DNA of 64,000 nt from Gemmatimonadaceae bacterium (GCA_035606695.1 DATNEW010000044.1:1-64000), one strand, 5' to 3'; numbered from the stretch's first letter, positions 50,465 to 58,852 are shown. The notes: generated by a model from the sequence alone, not told the origin. Numbers and translations are program-made.

Positions 50465-51022
50465 ATGCCGAATAGACCGGGCAACGACGATCGCATCACG
50501 GCGGGCGGGATCGGATCGAACGGTGGAAGCGCGAACAGCTCGCAGAACGGCAACTCGCGCTCGCGCAGCAATCGCGGTTTCGCGTCGATGGATCGCGAAA
50601 AACAGCGGGAGATCGCCAGCAAGGGCGGTCGCGCCGCTCACGCCAAAGGCACGGCGCACGAATTCGACTCGGGCGAAGCGCGCGAGGCGGGACGCAAGGG
50701 CGGCATGGCGGTGAGCCGCAACCGCGAACACATGGCCGCGATCGGCCGTCGCGGCGGTGAAGCGCGCGGACAGGCGCGGACTCGCACCACGTCGCAGGTG
50801 AATTCCGGCGGCGCGGGCAGCAACGCGGAGGGCGGATTCCAGAACTCGCGTGCGGGATCGAACGGGGCGGATCGCCAGGTCGCGATCGACACCAACAGCG
50901 ACGGCGTCACGGGCAACACCCAGGGCACCCGCGGTGGAAACAGCTCACTCGGCGGCGAGCGCCGGACGAACGTCGGCGGCAATGAAGCCAGCAGCGGCAG
51001 TGAGACGTTCGGAAATCACTAA
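50465..51022 (+). CDS. KGG-repeat hydrophilic stress protein (GsiB/YciG-like)
   Basis: A 185-residue, highly hydrophilic protein. Three KGG-type repeats lie at about residues 40-105: QREIASKGGRAAHAKG, AREAGRKGGMAVSRNR and MAAIGRRGGEARGQA. The rest is Gly/Ser/Asn-rich. KGG repeat proteins are associated with general stress and desiccation. It has the strongest ribosome-binding site in the window (AGGAGGAG, 50453-50460) and a strong terminator after the stop, suggesting high expression as a single-gene unit. Confidence 0.82.
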   Translation: MPNRPGNDDRITAGGIGSNGGSANSSQNGNSRSRSNRGFASMDREKQREIASKGGRAAHAKGTAHEFDSGEAREAGRKGGMAVSRNREHMAAIGRRGGEARGQARTRTTSQVNSGGAGSNAEGGFQNSRAGSNGADRQVAIDTNSDGVTGNTQGTRGGNSSLGGERRTNVGGNEASSGSETFGNH

Positions 51023-51063
51023 TCTCGGCGTTCGTTAGTCGGGCAGCGCACAACCAGCAGAAG

Positions 51064-51094
51064 GGGAGCCGCGGCGTGCCGCGGGCTCCCTTTT
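51064..51094 (+). terminator. Intrinsic terminator of the KGG gene
   Basis: GGGAGCC and GCGGC pair with GCCGC and GGCTCCC around a 2-base loop with a one-base bulge, followed by TTTT. It lies 42 bases after the stop. Confidence 0.9.
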
Positions 51095-51096
51095 GT

Positions 51097-51209
51097 TATG
51101 GGCGTATGGGCGTATGGGCGGCAACGACATAAAGGGCGATGAAATCTCTCCGTCGCCCTTCGCAGTTTTCGCCCATACGGCCATGCGCCTATACGCCTAT
51201 ACGCCCGCC
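51097..51209. repeat. Inverted CGCCCATA arrays flanking a small hairpin
   Basis: The left arm is three units of TATGGGCG (51097-51120). The right arm is five units related to CGCCCATA (51170-51209). Between them a second hairpin, AAAGGGCGATG with CGTCGCCCTT. The arms are complementary. The right arm carries the stop codon (51197-51199) of the dehydratase gene on the minus strand. Confidence 0.88.
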
Positions 51210-52162
51210 TTTAGCAATTTCTCATGCCTCCCCGCATCGATATTGCCGCCGCTGATCACCACAACCGCCGGCCCCTCGATCGCCTTCACGTACCCGCCCC
51301 GCACCGCCGCCGCCGCGCACGCACCCGCGCCCTCGACCCGCTGCTCGTGCGTCCGCCACAGCCACGCGATCGTGTCGCCGATCTCCGCCTCGCTCACCGT
51401 CGCCATGTCGTCGAGCCCGTGCCGGCCGATGTCGAACGCCTCGTCGTCGATCTGACCCGCCAGCCCATCGGCGAGTGTCGGCAGATTGTCGATCTCGATC
51501 AAGCGTCCCGCGGCGAGTGACTTCGCCATCGCCGCCGTGTTCTCGCTCTGCGCGCCGACGATCCGCACGCTCGGCGACACGGCCCGCACGAGACTCGCGC
51601 ATCCGCCGAGCAGCCCGCCGCCGCCGACGTTGAGAACGAGCGTCGCGAGGTCGGGCAGCTCGCCCAGGATCTCGAGCGCCACGGTGCCCTGACCAGCAAG
51701 CAGCATTTCGCCGAGGCAGGGATTGATGAACGTCGCCCCATGCTCGCGCGCGAATGCCTTGGCCGCGTCCATCGCCGCGTCGTAATGCGGCTGCGTCGTA
51801 TCGAGCGTGGCGCCGAGTGCGGCGATGCCGTCGCGTTTCACTTGCGGGGCGTTGGTCGGCACGAAGATCGTGGCCGCCGTGCCAAAGTGCTTGGCCGCGT
51901 ACGCGACCCCCAAGCCGTGATTGCCCGCTGATGATGCGACGACTCCGCGCTTCCGCTGCTCGGGCGTGAGCGTCGCGAGCACGTTGAGCGCGCCGCGCAG
52001 CTTGAACGATCCGGTGGTCTGCTGATTCTCGAGCTTCAGGTAGACGTCGGCGCCGGCGATCGCACTCAGTGGTGCGCTTCGAATGAGCGCCGTTCGCGTG
52101 ATGAACGGCCGGATGCGATCGGCGGCGGCGATGACGTCGGCGGGGCGGAGGTCGGCGAACAT
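51197..52162 (-). CDS. Threonine/serine dehydratase, PLP fold type II
   Basis: A 321-residue enzyme, the length of catabolic or serine-racemase-like forms without an ACT domain. PLP-lysine in QTTGSFKLRGA near 54, SSAGNHGLGVAYAA, and the phosphate-binding loop NVGGGGLLGGCASL. Converts threonine or serine to the oxoacid, or racemises serine. The final Gly-Val and the stop lie in the 8-bp repeat, so the C-terminus was reshaped by it. Confidence 0.87.
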   Translation of the reverse strand: MFADLRPADVIAAADRIRPFITRTALIRSAPLSAIAGADVYLKLENQQTTGSFKLRGALNVLATLTPEQRKRGVVASSAGNHGLGVAYAAKHFGTAATIFVPTNAPQVKRDGIAALGATLDTTQPHYDAAMDAAKAFAREHGATFINPCLGEMLLAGQGTVALEILGELPDLATLVLNVGGGGLLGGCASLVRAVSPSVRIVGAQSENTAAMAKSLAAGRLIEIDNLPTLADGLAGQIDDEAFDIGRHGLDDMATVSEAEIGDTIAWLWRTHEQRVEGAGACAAAAVRGGYVKAIEGPAVVVISGGNIDAGRHEKLLKAGV

Positions 52163-52221
52163 GAGTCGAAACTAAAGTGATTCGGGAACCGTTGTTACCT
52201 TCAGACGGGTTGGCAGTCTTC

Positions 52222-52250
52222 TTGACGCAAGCCACGCCGCGCTCTAGATT
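52222..52250 (+). promoter_or_regulatory. Strong sigma70-type promoter upstream of tRNA-Ala
   Basis: TTGACG (52222-52227), a 17-base spacer and TAGATT (52245-52250). The predicted start is near 52257, 10 bases before the terminator-like hairpin at 52267 and 53 bases before the tRNA. Confidence 0.7.
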
Positions 52251-52266
52251 TAGCTTGTCGGGAGCG

Positions 52267-52288
52267 GCCCCGCTTTGCGGGGCTTTTT
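52267..52288 (+). terminator. Terminator-like hairpin between promoter and tRNA-Ala
   Basis: GCCCCGC-TTT-GCGGGGC followed by TTTTT, a textbook intrinsic terminator in form. Its position between the promoter at 52222 and the tRNA is unexpected; it could instead act as a processing or attenuation signal in the leader. Confidence 0.8.
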
Positions 52289-52309
52289 CCATGACGGGAC
52301 CCAGAGAAA

Positions 52310-52382
52310 GGGGCTGTAGCTCAGCTGGGAGAGCGCTGCAATCGCACTGCAGAGGTCACCGGTTCGATCCCGGTCAGCTCCA
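52310..52382 (+). tRNA. tRNA-Ala (anticodon CGC)
   Basis: A 73-base cloverleaf: acceptor GGGGCTG with CAGCTCC (one G-U pair), D arm GCTC/GAGC, anticodon stem CTGCA/TGCAG with loop ATCGCAC (CGC at 34-36), T arm ACCGG-TTCGATC-CCGGT, discriminator A. The CCA end is not encoded. It decodes GCG, a common codon in this genome. Confidence 0.95.
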
Positions 52383-52556
52383 TTAGACGCATAGAAATTC
52401 GTGGAATGTCTCCGACTTCCACCGGCATGCTTCTCGCCTTTTTGAAGTTTTGCCCGCCGCCGCTCGGTAGGACGCAGAGTTCCAATGACGGTGAGCGAGG
52501 CAGCTTCGGCGAGGGCCTCTGCCTCAAGCGACAGCACGCCGCAACAAAGCCGATCA

Positions 52557-52587
52557 CGCCGCGAGCTTCACGCTTCGCGGCGTTTTT
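52557..52587 (+). terminator. Intrinsic terminator after the tRNA-Ala transcript
   Basis: CGCCGCGAGC pairs with GCTTCGCGGCG (one bulge) around a short loop, followed by TTTTT. It lies 174 bases after the tRNA and 34 bases before the stop of the convergent lipoprotein gene. No gene was found in the 174 bases between. Confidence 0.83.
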
Positions 52588-52620
52588 GCTGTTCGGTAGT
52601 GCGACGTGCCGAGCCTGCGA

Positions 52621-53964
52621 TCAGCGCCGCAGCGCGATCAAGTCGTTCTGGAGCGCCACGAAGCCGTCGTGGAGGAAGCGGTGCTCGTCGAGCTCCACGC
52701 GGTCGTCGATGTCGCCCACCGCGTGCGAGGCGAGCGATCCGATGAATCGCATGATCGAGCTTTCCTGCACGTCGAGCCGCGCCGAGCGCTCGAAGATCGA
52801 CTGCGCGCCAGACGTATTAGAGGTACTCGACGTACTACCGCTGTCGCGGATCGCGAGGCGAATCATCGCGCCCGGTGCCTCGAACGGCCGGCGGAGCGGC
52901 GAGCGGATGAGCCGCTCCGTGATGAGCGGCAGGTTCCAGTCCGGTTCGCGCTGCGCGAGCACCGTCCACGCCCGATCGTGGGCGTTATTAGACGTGGTAT
53001 TAGAGATCACGAAATCCGTGATCAGGTTGTGAAACCCGACGGTGAACATCTTGACCTTGAGCGTCAAGTCGGCGTTGAGCACGAGGGTATCGCTCCACGG
53101 CTTCGGCGGTCCGAGCAGGGACACGAGCTTGCCCTGCTGCACGCGATAGCGAATCGTCATCGCGCGGTCGCGCCCCGTCACTTCGAACACCGCGCCGCCG
53201 GTCCGCTCGGCAAGCAGAAAGTGGTACTTCGCGGGGCCCAGATATTTGTCGAGATATCCGGCGAGCCCGGGATATGATGCGCGCATGAGCTCAGGATGAA
53301 AGCCGATGGTCATGCTCACGGCGGTGCTGCCCGATCCACCTGAAATCGTGCGGAGTGAGTCGAGTGAGAATCCCTTGCCGAACGACGCCATGGCGCGCGG
53401 GAATGCGGCGCGATAGTCGTCGCGCAGCGCACGCTCGTCACGATTCTGCGCGCTCGCGAACAATGCAGTGAACACGTCGCTCACGTCCTGGGCGGTGATC
53501 GTACCGATCGCCATGTCGACGCGCGTCTGCCACCGATAGATGCTCGGCTCGAGTCGATCGAGCGTGATCGTGTGACGCGTGTCGCCGAGTCGTGACGCGG
53601 GGGTGAGTGATGGACGTTGGTCGAGGCGATAGCGCCCGTCGACCAACCCGCCTTGGACGAACACTTCGCGCCGCGTGGGCGTCGGCCGCGCGTCCCAGAC
53701 TGAGGTGTCGTCGAACACGCGCGAGGGCACGAGGGCGCCGCTCGCGAGCTTGAGGCGCGTGGTCTTGTATCGGGGTGAGAAGTCGTTCGGGGAGAAGCGC
53801 GTCGCGCCCGCATCGAACATCTGCTCGGCTCGCGCGCCGACTATGGTTGGGCCCGCCGATCCGGCGCGAAACGTCTCGGCGCACGCGGCGATTCCCGCGA
53901 TCAGCAGGGCAGCGGCGAGGGGGCCAGCGAGCCGGGCTGATGCGTGGGTGCGCGAGGCGCGCAA
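52621..53964 (-). CDS. Lipoprotein of unknown function
   Basis: About 447 residues from TTG 53964, the only plausible start that does not run into tRNA-Gln; it gives a signal with lipobox GIAAC (PLAAALLIAGIAACAE) at about residue 27. The mature part is mixed alpha/beta with segments FVQGGLVDGRYRLDQRPSLT, STAVSMTIGFHPELM and IRYRVQQGKLVSLLGPP. No family recognised. A Ser/Thr-rich insertion (SGSTSSTSNTSGAQ) lies near residue 385. The AT-rich promoter candidate is near 54040-54060. Confidence 0.68.
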   Translation of the reverse strand: MRASRTHASARLAGPLAAALLIAGIAACAETFRAGSAGPTIVGARAEQMFDAGATRFSPNDFSPRYKTTRLKLASGALVPSRVFDDTSVWDARPTPTRREVFVQGGLVDGRYRLDQRPSLTPASRLGDTRHTITLDRLEPSIYRWQTRVDMAIGTITAQDVSDVFTALFASAQNRDERALRDDYRAAFPRAMASFGKGFSLDSLRTISGGSGSTAVSMTIGFHPELMRASYPGLAGYLDKYLGPAKYHFLLAERTGGAVFEVTGRDRAMTIRYRVQQGKLVSLLGPPKPWSDTLVLNADLTLKVKMFTVGFHNLITDFVISNTTSNNAHDRAWTVLAQREPDWNLPLITERLIRSPLRRPFEAPGAMIRLAIRDSGSTSSTSNTSGAQSIFERSARLDVQESSIMRFIGSLASHAVGDIDDRVELDEHRFLHDGFVALQNDLIALRR

Positions 53965-54134
53965 ATGATGATGTGTGATTGGGTTACCGACTGAGTGGCG
54001 CGGTGTGCCGGGCGGTGCCGGGGATTGATCGAGGGTGCTAATTGAAATATATTCAAAGGGTTGCGGGAAACCGTGACGCGTTGCGCATTTCGGGTGGTTT
54101 GGGATGTTCGGTGGGTCGGAATGCGCGGAAAAAC

Positions 54135-54207
54135 TGCCCCTTGGTGTAACTGGCAACACGCCTGACTCTGGATCAGGAGAGTCCTGGTTCGATCCCAGGA
54201 GGGGCAA
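54135..54207 (+). tRNA. tRNA-Gln (anticodon CTG)
   Basis: A 73-base cloverleaf: acceptor TGCCCCT with AGGGGCA (perfect), D arm GTGT/ACAC, anticodon stem CCTGA/TCAGG with loop CTCTGGA (CTG at 34-36), T arm CCTGG-TTCGATC-CCAGG, discriminator A. CCA is not encoded. It marks the left border of the low-GC island. Confidence 0.95.
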
Positions 54208-54212
54208 TTGAT

Positions 54213-54246
54213 AGCCAGACAATCACTTAGCTGATTGTCTGGCTTT
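54213..54246 (+). terminator. Hairpin terminator of tRNA-Gln
   Basis: A perfect 13-bp stem, AGCCAGACAATCA with TGATTGTCTGGCT, with loop CTTAGC and a short T run. It begins 5 bases after the tRNA. Confidence 0.88.
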
Positions 54247-54442
54247 ATCATTTCTGAGGATCTTGCGCGGCTGGGAAGCGCTTGGGAAGCGTTGACGATT
54301 GATTCGTCTCGAGTTGTCAGTCGTCGAAGCGACGCCGCGATAACGAGTGCTATCTCGTTGATGCCCGCCGACTTGCTAGTCGAGTTCGCCCCCTCGATGT
54401 TTTCGCATCAAGGTCGTACTGTCAAAGCGGCGGCCGAGCCAA

Positions 54443-55531
54443 ATGAACAGAAGGGGGATCAGAGTGCCGGACCATCTCGTTGACGCGGCAATAGTCGAGA
54501 CCGCGGAAGCACAGATCGTCGAGGAATCGAAACGGATTGAGTTCTATTTGACCGAGTACTCCGTCGAACTACTCGCCTCTAAAATGCGGAACGGCGATTT
54601 TGTCGTGCCCGCGTATCAGCGCGAGTTCACGTGGGAGGATCAACGCAAGTCCCGGTTTCTGGAGTCACTGATTATGGGACTTCCGATTCCATTCCTCTTT
54701 TTCTGGGAAAGCCCTGAAACGGGAAAGCTAGAGGTCGTCGACGGATCGCAGCGACTGCGCACGATCGAGGAATTTGTATTGGGCGATTTCTGTCTCGGAG
54801 AACTCGAGCAGCTTTCCCTCACGTCAGGCTTGCGGTTCGCCGATCTGCCGGAATCACGTCAAAGGAAGATCAAGAATCGCTCAATTCGGGGAATCGTGCT
54901 CAATGAGCACGCTGACGAACAATCTCGGTTTGACTTGTTCGACCGCATCAACACCGGAAGCAAGGCCGCGAACAAAGCTGAGGTGCGCCGCGGCGCTTTG
55001 GGCGGCCCCTTCTTGAACCTGGTTATCGAACTAGCGCAGTACCCGGCCTTTACCGAGCTAGCGCCTGTCTCAGAAAAACAGGAAAAGGAGCGAGAGAGAG
55101 AAGAACTGGTTACGCGTTTCTTTGCGTACAGCGACGGTCTGGCGGGATATAAAGACCGAGTCTCGCCGTTCTTGTACGCGTACTCGAAAAAGATGAACGC
55201 GGAATTCGAAGCAAATCCCCCGCTGGCGGAACAATATCGTCAGCGATTCATCTCGACTCTTGAGTTCGTAGCCAAGAAATTCCCATACGGATTTAGAAGA
55301 CGGCCAAATGGTACAGCAACTCCACGCGCTCGTTTTGAGGCGATCGCGATCGGAAGCTATTTGGCTCTATTGGCGCGACCTGCCCTAACGGACGCGCCGA
55401 TTGATGTCACCAGCTGGATAAATGACCCGGCGTTCCTCAGTGTGACCGGCTCGGACGGAGCAAATGCTATCGCGCGGCTTCAAGGGCGCATGCACTACGT
55501 GCGCGACAGACTCCTCGGGGCTGTGCAATGA
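54443..55531 (+). CDS. DUF262 (GmrS-like ParB-fold) protein of a defence island
   Basis: A 362-residue protein. DUF262 motifs: VVPAYQREFTWEDQRKSRFL near 55, GLPIPFLFFWE, VDGSQRLRTIEEF (usual DGQQR, here DGSQR) and FDLFDRINTGSKAANKAEVR. There is no DUF1524 HNH domain; the C-terminal half is helical, so it is a GmrS-only protein. The start is ATG 54443 or GTG 54464, the latter preceded by AGGGGGA. It overlaps the HEPN gene by ATGA. It may sense nucleotides or DNA and control the HEPN partner (inference). Confidence 0.85.
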   Translation: MNRRGIRVPDHLVDAAIVETAEAQIVEESKRIEFYLTEYSVELLASKMRNGDFVVPAYQREFTWEDQRKSRFLESLIMGLPIPFLFFWESPETGKLEVVDGSQRLRTIEEFVLGDFCLGELEQLSLTSGLRFADLPESRQRKIKNRSIRGIVLNEHADEQSRFDLFDRINTGSKAANKAEVRRGALGGPFLNLVIELAQYPAFTELAPVSEKQEKEREREELVTRFFAYSDGLAGYKDRVSPFLYAYSKKMNAEFEANPPLAEQYRQRFISTLEFVAKKFPYGFRRRPNGTATPRARFEAIAIGSYLALLARPALTDAPIDVTSWINDPAFLSVTGSDGANAIARLQGRMHYVRDRLLGAVQ

Positions 55532-56274
55532 ACGAGCTCGGCGCCGCGTTTGAAGAGCGTCTCCAGGAGATTCAGACATACTTAGACCTGCTCGAAGGCG
55601 TCGAAAAGCAGGTGCAAGATGGTCCTCCTCGCCTCGGTGAGAACGGGCTGACCATAAGCGCTCAACAGCAGAGAATACTGTATTCGAGCGTCTATTTGCA
55701 GCTCTACAATCTGGTTGAAGCGACTATCACCAGATGCATTGACCAGCTTTCGAAGGCTGTTGCGGGCGACGGGCGCTGGTTCCCGTTGGATCTTTCCGAT
55801 GCACTGAGGCGCGAGTGGGTGCGCTTTACAGCCCGCACTCACGTTGAGCAGAGTTCTGACAAGCGGCTCGATTCTGCGTTGGCCCTGTTCAACCAGGTTG
55901 CCGAGCGACGGCCGGTTTCTCGTTTGCACATCGTGAAAACGAGTGCTGGAAACTGGGACGACCACGCGATCGACGAGTTGGCTGAGCGGCTCGGACTCCC
56001 CCTGCGCATTCCTGACGAAACGGCCAATTCAGTTAAGCGGCATTATAAGAACGATCAAGGCCCTCTAAAATTCATCAAAGTCACCCGGAACGATCTCGCG
56101 CACGGAATTCTATCCTTCGCGGAGTGTGGAGAAGGTGTCACGGTCGCCGAGCTTCGCGACCTGACCCAAAAGACCAGCGTCTATCTCCGAGCTGTACTGT
56201 CGTCCTTTCAAAGGTCAATCGAGGCGCACGAATTTCTCGTACCCGATCGGCGACCCGACGAGAGGGGAGCATGA
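55528..56274 (+). CDS. HEPN-like nuclease (MAE_28990/MAE_18760 type)
   Basis: A 248-residue helical protein. The HEPN catalytic motif R-x4-H is present as RNDLAHG near 192, with a helix ILYSSVYLQLYNLVEATITR near 50 typical of MAE_28990-type HEPN proteins. Predicted activity is metal-independent RNA cleavage, as in abortive-infection and toxin systems. Coupled by 4-base overlaps to DUF262 upstream and the methyltransferase downstream. Enzymatic activity is inferred from motif and family. Confidence 0.8.
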   Translation: MNELGAAFEERLQEIQTYLDLLEGVEKQVQDGPPRLGENGLTISAQQQRILYSSVYLQLYNLVEATITRCIDQLSKAVAGDGRWFPLDLSDALRREWVRFTARTHVEQSSDKRLDSALALFNQVAERRPVSRLHIVKTSAGNWDDHAIDELAERLGLPLRIPDETANSVKRHYKNDQGPLKFIKVTRNDLAHGILSFAECGEGVTVAELRDLTQKTSVYLRAVLSSFQRSIEAHEFLVPDRRPDERGA

Positions 56275-57386
56275 GGACAGCGCGCAGCCGGGCACGAGCT
56301 GCAGAGATTGCTGCAGTGGATTTGTTCTGCGGAGCCGGTGGCCTTACTCACGGGCTCCTTCGTGCGGGCGTACGCGTTGTTGCGGGTATCGACCTGGACC
56401 CCCACTGCAAGTTCCCATTTGTAACTAACAATGCAGCGAACTTTCTGGAGGGAAACGTTCGTGAGCTGTCGGGAGCGGACCTGGAGAAGCTGTGGGGAAA
56501 TGCGAGTACCAGATTGCTCGCCGGCTGTGCTCCCTGTCAGCCCTTTTCCACATATAGTCGAAAAGGCAGAAAGGTTCGAGAGGACGAGAAGTGGGATCTT
56601 GTAGCCGACTTTGGACGTCTTGTCAGAGAGTCAAAGCCAGAACTCGTCACCATCGAGAACGTACCTCAATTGGCCGACCACGCGGTCTTCAAGGACTTCC
56701 TTCGATCACTTGATGGCTACTCAATCTGGTGGCGAAGTCTAGAGTGTAGTGAACTCCGTATTCCACAAACTCGAAAGCGCTTAGTGTTGCTGGCTTCTCG
56801 TCTCGGGCCAATTCAGCTTTCAGCCCTAGACTTGGCGGGTGGTCACATGACCGTCAGAGGCGCTATTGCGCACCTTCCGGCTTTGGCGGCCGGTGAAACC
56901 AATGCAAAAGATCGTCTTCATACAGCGTCTGCTCTGAGCCCGCTCAATTTGCGACGCATACGAGCGTCAAAGCCCGGCGGCACTTGGCGCGATTGGGAAA
57001 AGTCGCTGGTCGCGAAGTGTCACCGCAAAGAGACTGGCGAGACTTACCCGAGCGTCTACGGTCGGATGGAGTGGGACGCCCCGGCCCCGACGATCACGAC
57101 TCAGTGCTTCGGGTTTGGGAACGGACGGTTCGGTCATCCGGAGCAAGACAGAGCAATCTCGCTAAGGGAAGCGGCAATTCTCCAAACATTCCCCGATGAC
57201 TATCAATTCGTCCGAGCCGAGGAGACTGTCAGCTTCAATCGCCTGGGTCGGCTAATCGGGAACGCCGTGCCCGTCAGGTTGGGTGAAATTGTCGGGTGCA
57301 GTCTGATGCGCCATCTGAAAGACAACTCAACCGTACCTTCCCGCCGTCGTCACAGGATGACCCAGAGTAAGTCGAGGAAGGCGTGA
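56271..57386 (+). CDS. DNA (cytosine-5) methyltransferase
   Basis: A 371-residue C5 methyltransferase. Motif I DLFCGAGGLTHGLLRAG, motif IV with the catalytic Cys in GCAPCQPFSTYSRKG, ENVPQLADH (VI), RIPQTRKRLVLLASR (VIII), and GNAVPV (X) are all present in order. Recognition sequence cannot be read. ATG 56271 overlaps the HEPN stop and has AGGGGA in front. It supplies host modification and creates the deamination hot spots that the neighbouring Vsr would repair. Confidence 0.92.
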   Translation: MRTARSRARAAEIAAVDLFCGAGGLTHGLLRAGVRVVAGIDLDPHCKFPFVTNNAANFLEGNVRELSGADLEKLWGNASTRLLAGCAPCQPFSTYSRKGRKVREDEKWDLVADFGRLVRESKPELVTIENVPQLADHAVFKDFLRSLDGYSIWWRSLECSELRIPQTRKRLVLLASRLGPIQLSALDLAGGHMTVRGAIAHLPALAAGETNAKDRLHTASALSPLNLRRIRASKPGGTWRDWEKSLVAKCHRKETGETYPSVYGRMEWDAPAPTITTQCFGFGNGRFGHPEQDRAISLREAAILQTFPDDYQFVRAEETVSFNRLGRLIGNAVPVRLGEIVGCSLMRHLKDNSTVPSRRRHRMTQSKSRKA

Positions 57387-57904
57387 CAACGGCAAGCAGG
57401 ACGAAAGGTGTAAATCGCTCTCGGTCAATTAGACGCCGATCGCCACCGTTTCCTCCCCGTCCTGGCGGTCGCCACGATCCACTCAGCGCGTCGCAACGGC
57501 GCGCTCTAATGCAATCCGTCAAACAGCGAGATACGCGCCCCGAAATCGTTCTTCGCCTGGCGCTGTGGAGCGCGGGGTTTCGCTACCGCATAAATCGACG
57601 GATAGGTCGTACAACGCCGGATCTCCTTTTCGTCGGCAAGCGTGTGGCGGTGTATGTCGACGGCTGTTTTTGGCACGGCTGTCCCAGGCACTATAGTGCT
57701 CCGAAGAACAACGCTTCGTTTTGGAAGAACAAGGTCGAAGAGAATCGCTTGCGAGATCATCGGGGAACAGCGGCCCTGGTGAGTGCTGGTTGGACAGTGC
57801 TAAGGTTCTGGTCTTGCCAGGTAATAGCAGATCTACCGACGGTCGTTCAATCCGTTGAATCGGCGCTCCAACGCGTGACGAAGGCTAGCGGCAGCTCTGT
57901 TTGA
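57383..57904 (+). CDS. vsr: Very short patch repair endonuclease (Vsr)
   Basis: A 173-residue enzyme that nicks next to T in T:G mismatches made by 5-methylcytosine deamination. Motifs: MQSVKQRDTRPEIVLRLAL (RDT-PE), GRTTPDLLFVGKRVAVYVDG with the catalytic Asp, FWHGCPRHY with the His, and NKVEENRLRD. A basic 30-residue N-terminal extension precedes the core. The start is GTG 57383, overlapping the methyltransferase stop and preceded by GAGGAAGG. Confidence 0.92.
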   Translation: MTTASRTKGVNRSRSIRRRSPPFPPRPGGRHDPLSASQRRALMQSVKQRDTRPEIVLRLALWSAGFRYRINRRIGRTTPDLLFVGKRVAVYVDGCFWHGCPRHYSAPKNNASFWKNKVEENRLRDHRGTAALVSAGWTVLRFWSCQVIADLPTVVQSVESALQRVTKASGSSV

Positions 57905-57910
57905 TCCGCG

Positions 57911-58852
57911 ATGGCGACTCGCGCCTTCAACGTCCAATTCGAACTTTCTAATCCAGACTTCGGAGATCATTAGACGCAGTTCGAATACAACCCTGTCCCT
58001 GTCTCGACGCTGCTGTGAGATGTCCGTAACGGGGAACTCGCACTACCAGAGTTCCAGCGCAGCTTTGTTTGGCGGCCACGTGACATCGCTGACTTGATGC
58101 GAACCGTGGTTCGTCGCTGGCCGGCTGGAAGTTTCTTGATGCTTGAAAACGTCGAGCAGCAACTACCGTGGAAGGAAATTCACGGCGCGCCGAAACCGGA
58201 CGGGATGCCGCAGTGGCTCTTGTTGGATGGACAGCAGCGAATGACTGCTCTGTACCAAACCCTCACGGATAGCGCTGAGGAATCGTATTTCATTCATATG
58301 GACCGGCTTCTCGATAGTGATTTCGACGATGACTATTTGAGATTTGAGCGAAAATCGTCGTTCGTTCGGCGCTACCCGAGTCTCGCATCAACGGCTGCCG
58401 AGAAGATTGCGACCCTCAGCGTTATCGCCGATGAAGAGCGGTTCAGTCAGTGGATAAGTCACCTGCTCGAGGAGCTCAGATCGCTGATGTTCGCCATCAA
58501 GCGGGACAAGCTGCCAGGGCTAATTCACTATGATATTCCAATTGTTCGGTTGACACGTCGAGTGCCGCTTGCCGCCGTCGCAAAGGTCTTCGAAACCTTG
58601 AATCGAACTGGGATCAAACTCGGCACGTTCGATCTCATGATCGCGATGCTCTATCCGCACAACTTCAAGCTGCGCGATAAATGGGAAGCGGCGGCCGCGG
58701 AATATCCCGTCTTGCTGAAATACGGTGTTATGGGAATCGATGTGCTTCGCGTAATTGCTCTTCAGGAGCACATCCGGCCGATGCGGAATCTGCGCGAGAC
58801 CACATCGCCGATAAACAGCAAGCGGCAAATCGTCAAAGTCAGCAACTCGTAG
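57911..58852 (+). pseudogene. Second DUF262 gene, broken by two stop codons and truncated
   Basis: One frame reads from ATG 57911 through TAG 57971-57973 and TGA 58016-58018 into an intact remainder. The interrupted N-terminus (FELSNPDFGD, FEYNPVPVSTLL, DVRNGELALPEFQRSFVWRP) and the later WLLLDGQQRMTALYQTL and FETLNRTGIKLGTFDLM are DUF262 motifs in proper order. The TGA is one substitution from an Arg codon. The protein also stops early (VSNS), before any C-terminal domain. Its DUF262 sequence differs from that at 54443, so it is not a recent duplicate. Confidence 0.82.

Noticed and set aside
52250-52557. Open frames of 78-95 codons on the minus strand across tRNA-Ala
   Set aside because: They are antisense translations of a tRNA gene (the GADRDRTGDL-type string is a well-known spurious protein) and continue into terminator sequence.
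53901-54251. Minus-strand frame of 116 codons over tRNA-Gln, and the N-terminal extension of the lipoprotein gene to 54222
   Set aside because: Both read through the tRNA on the antisense strand; the lipoprotein signal begins at TTG 53964.
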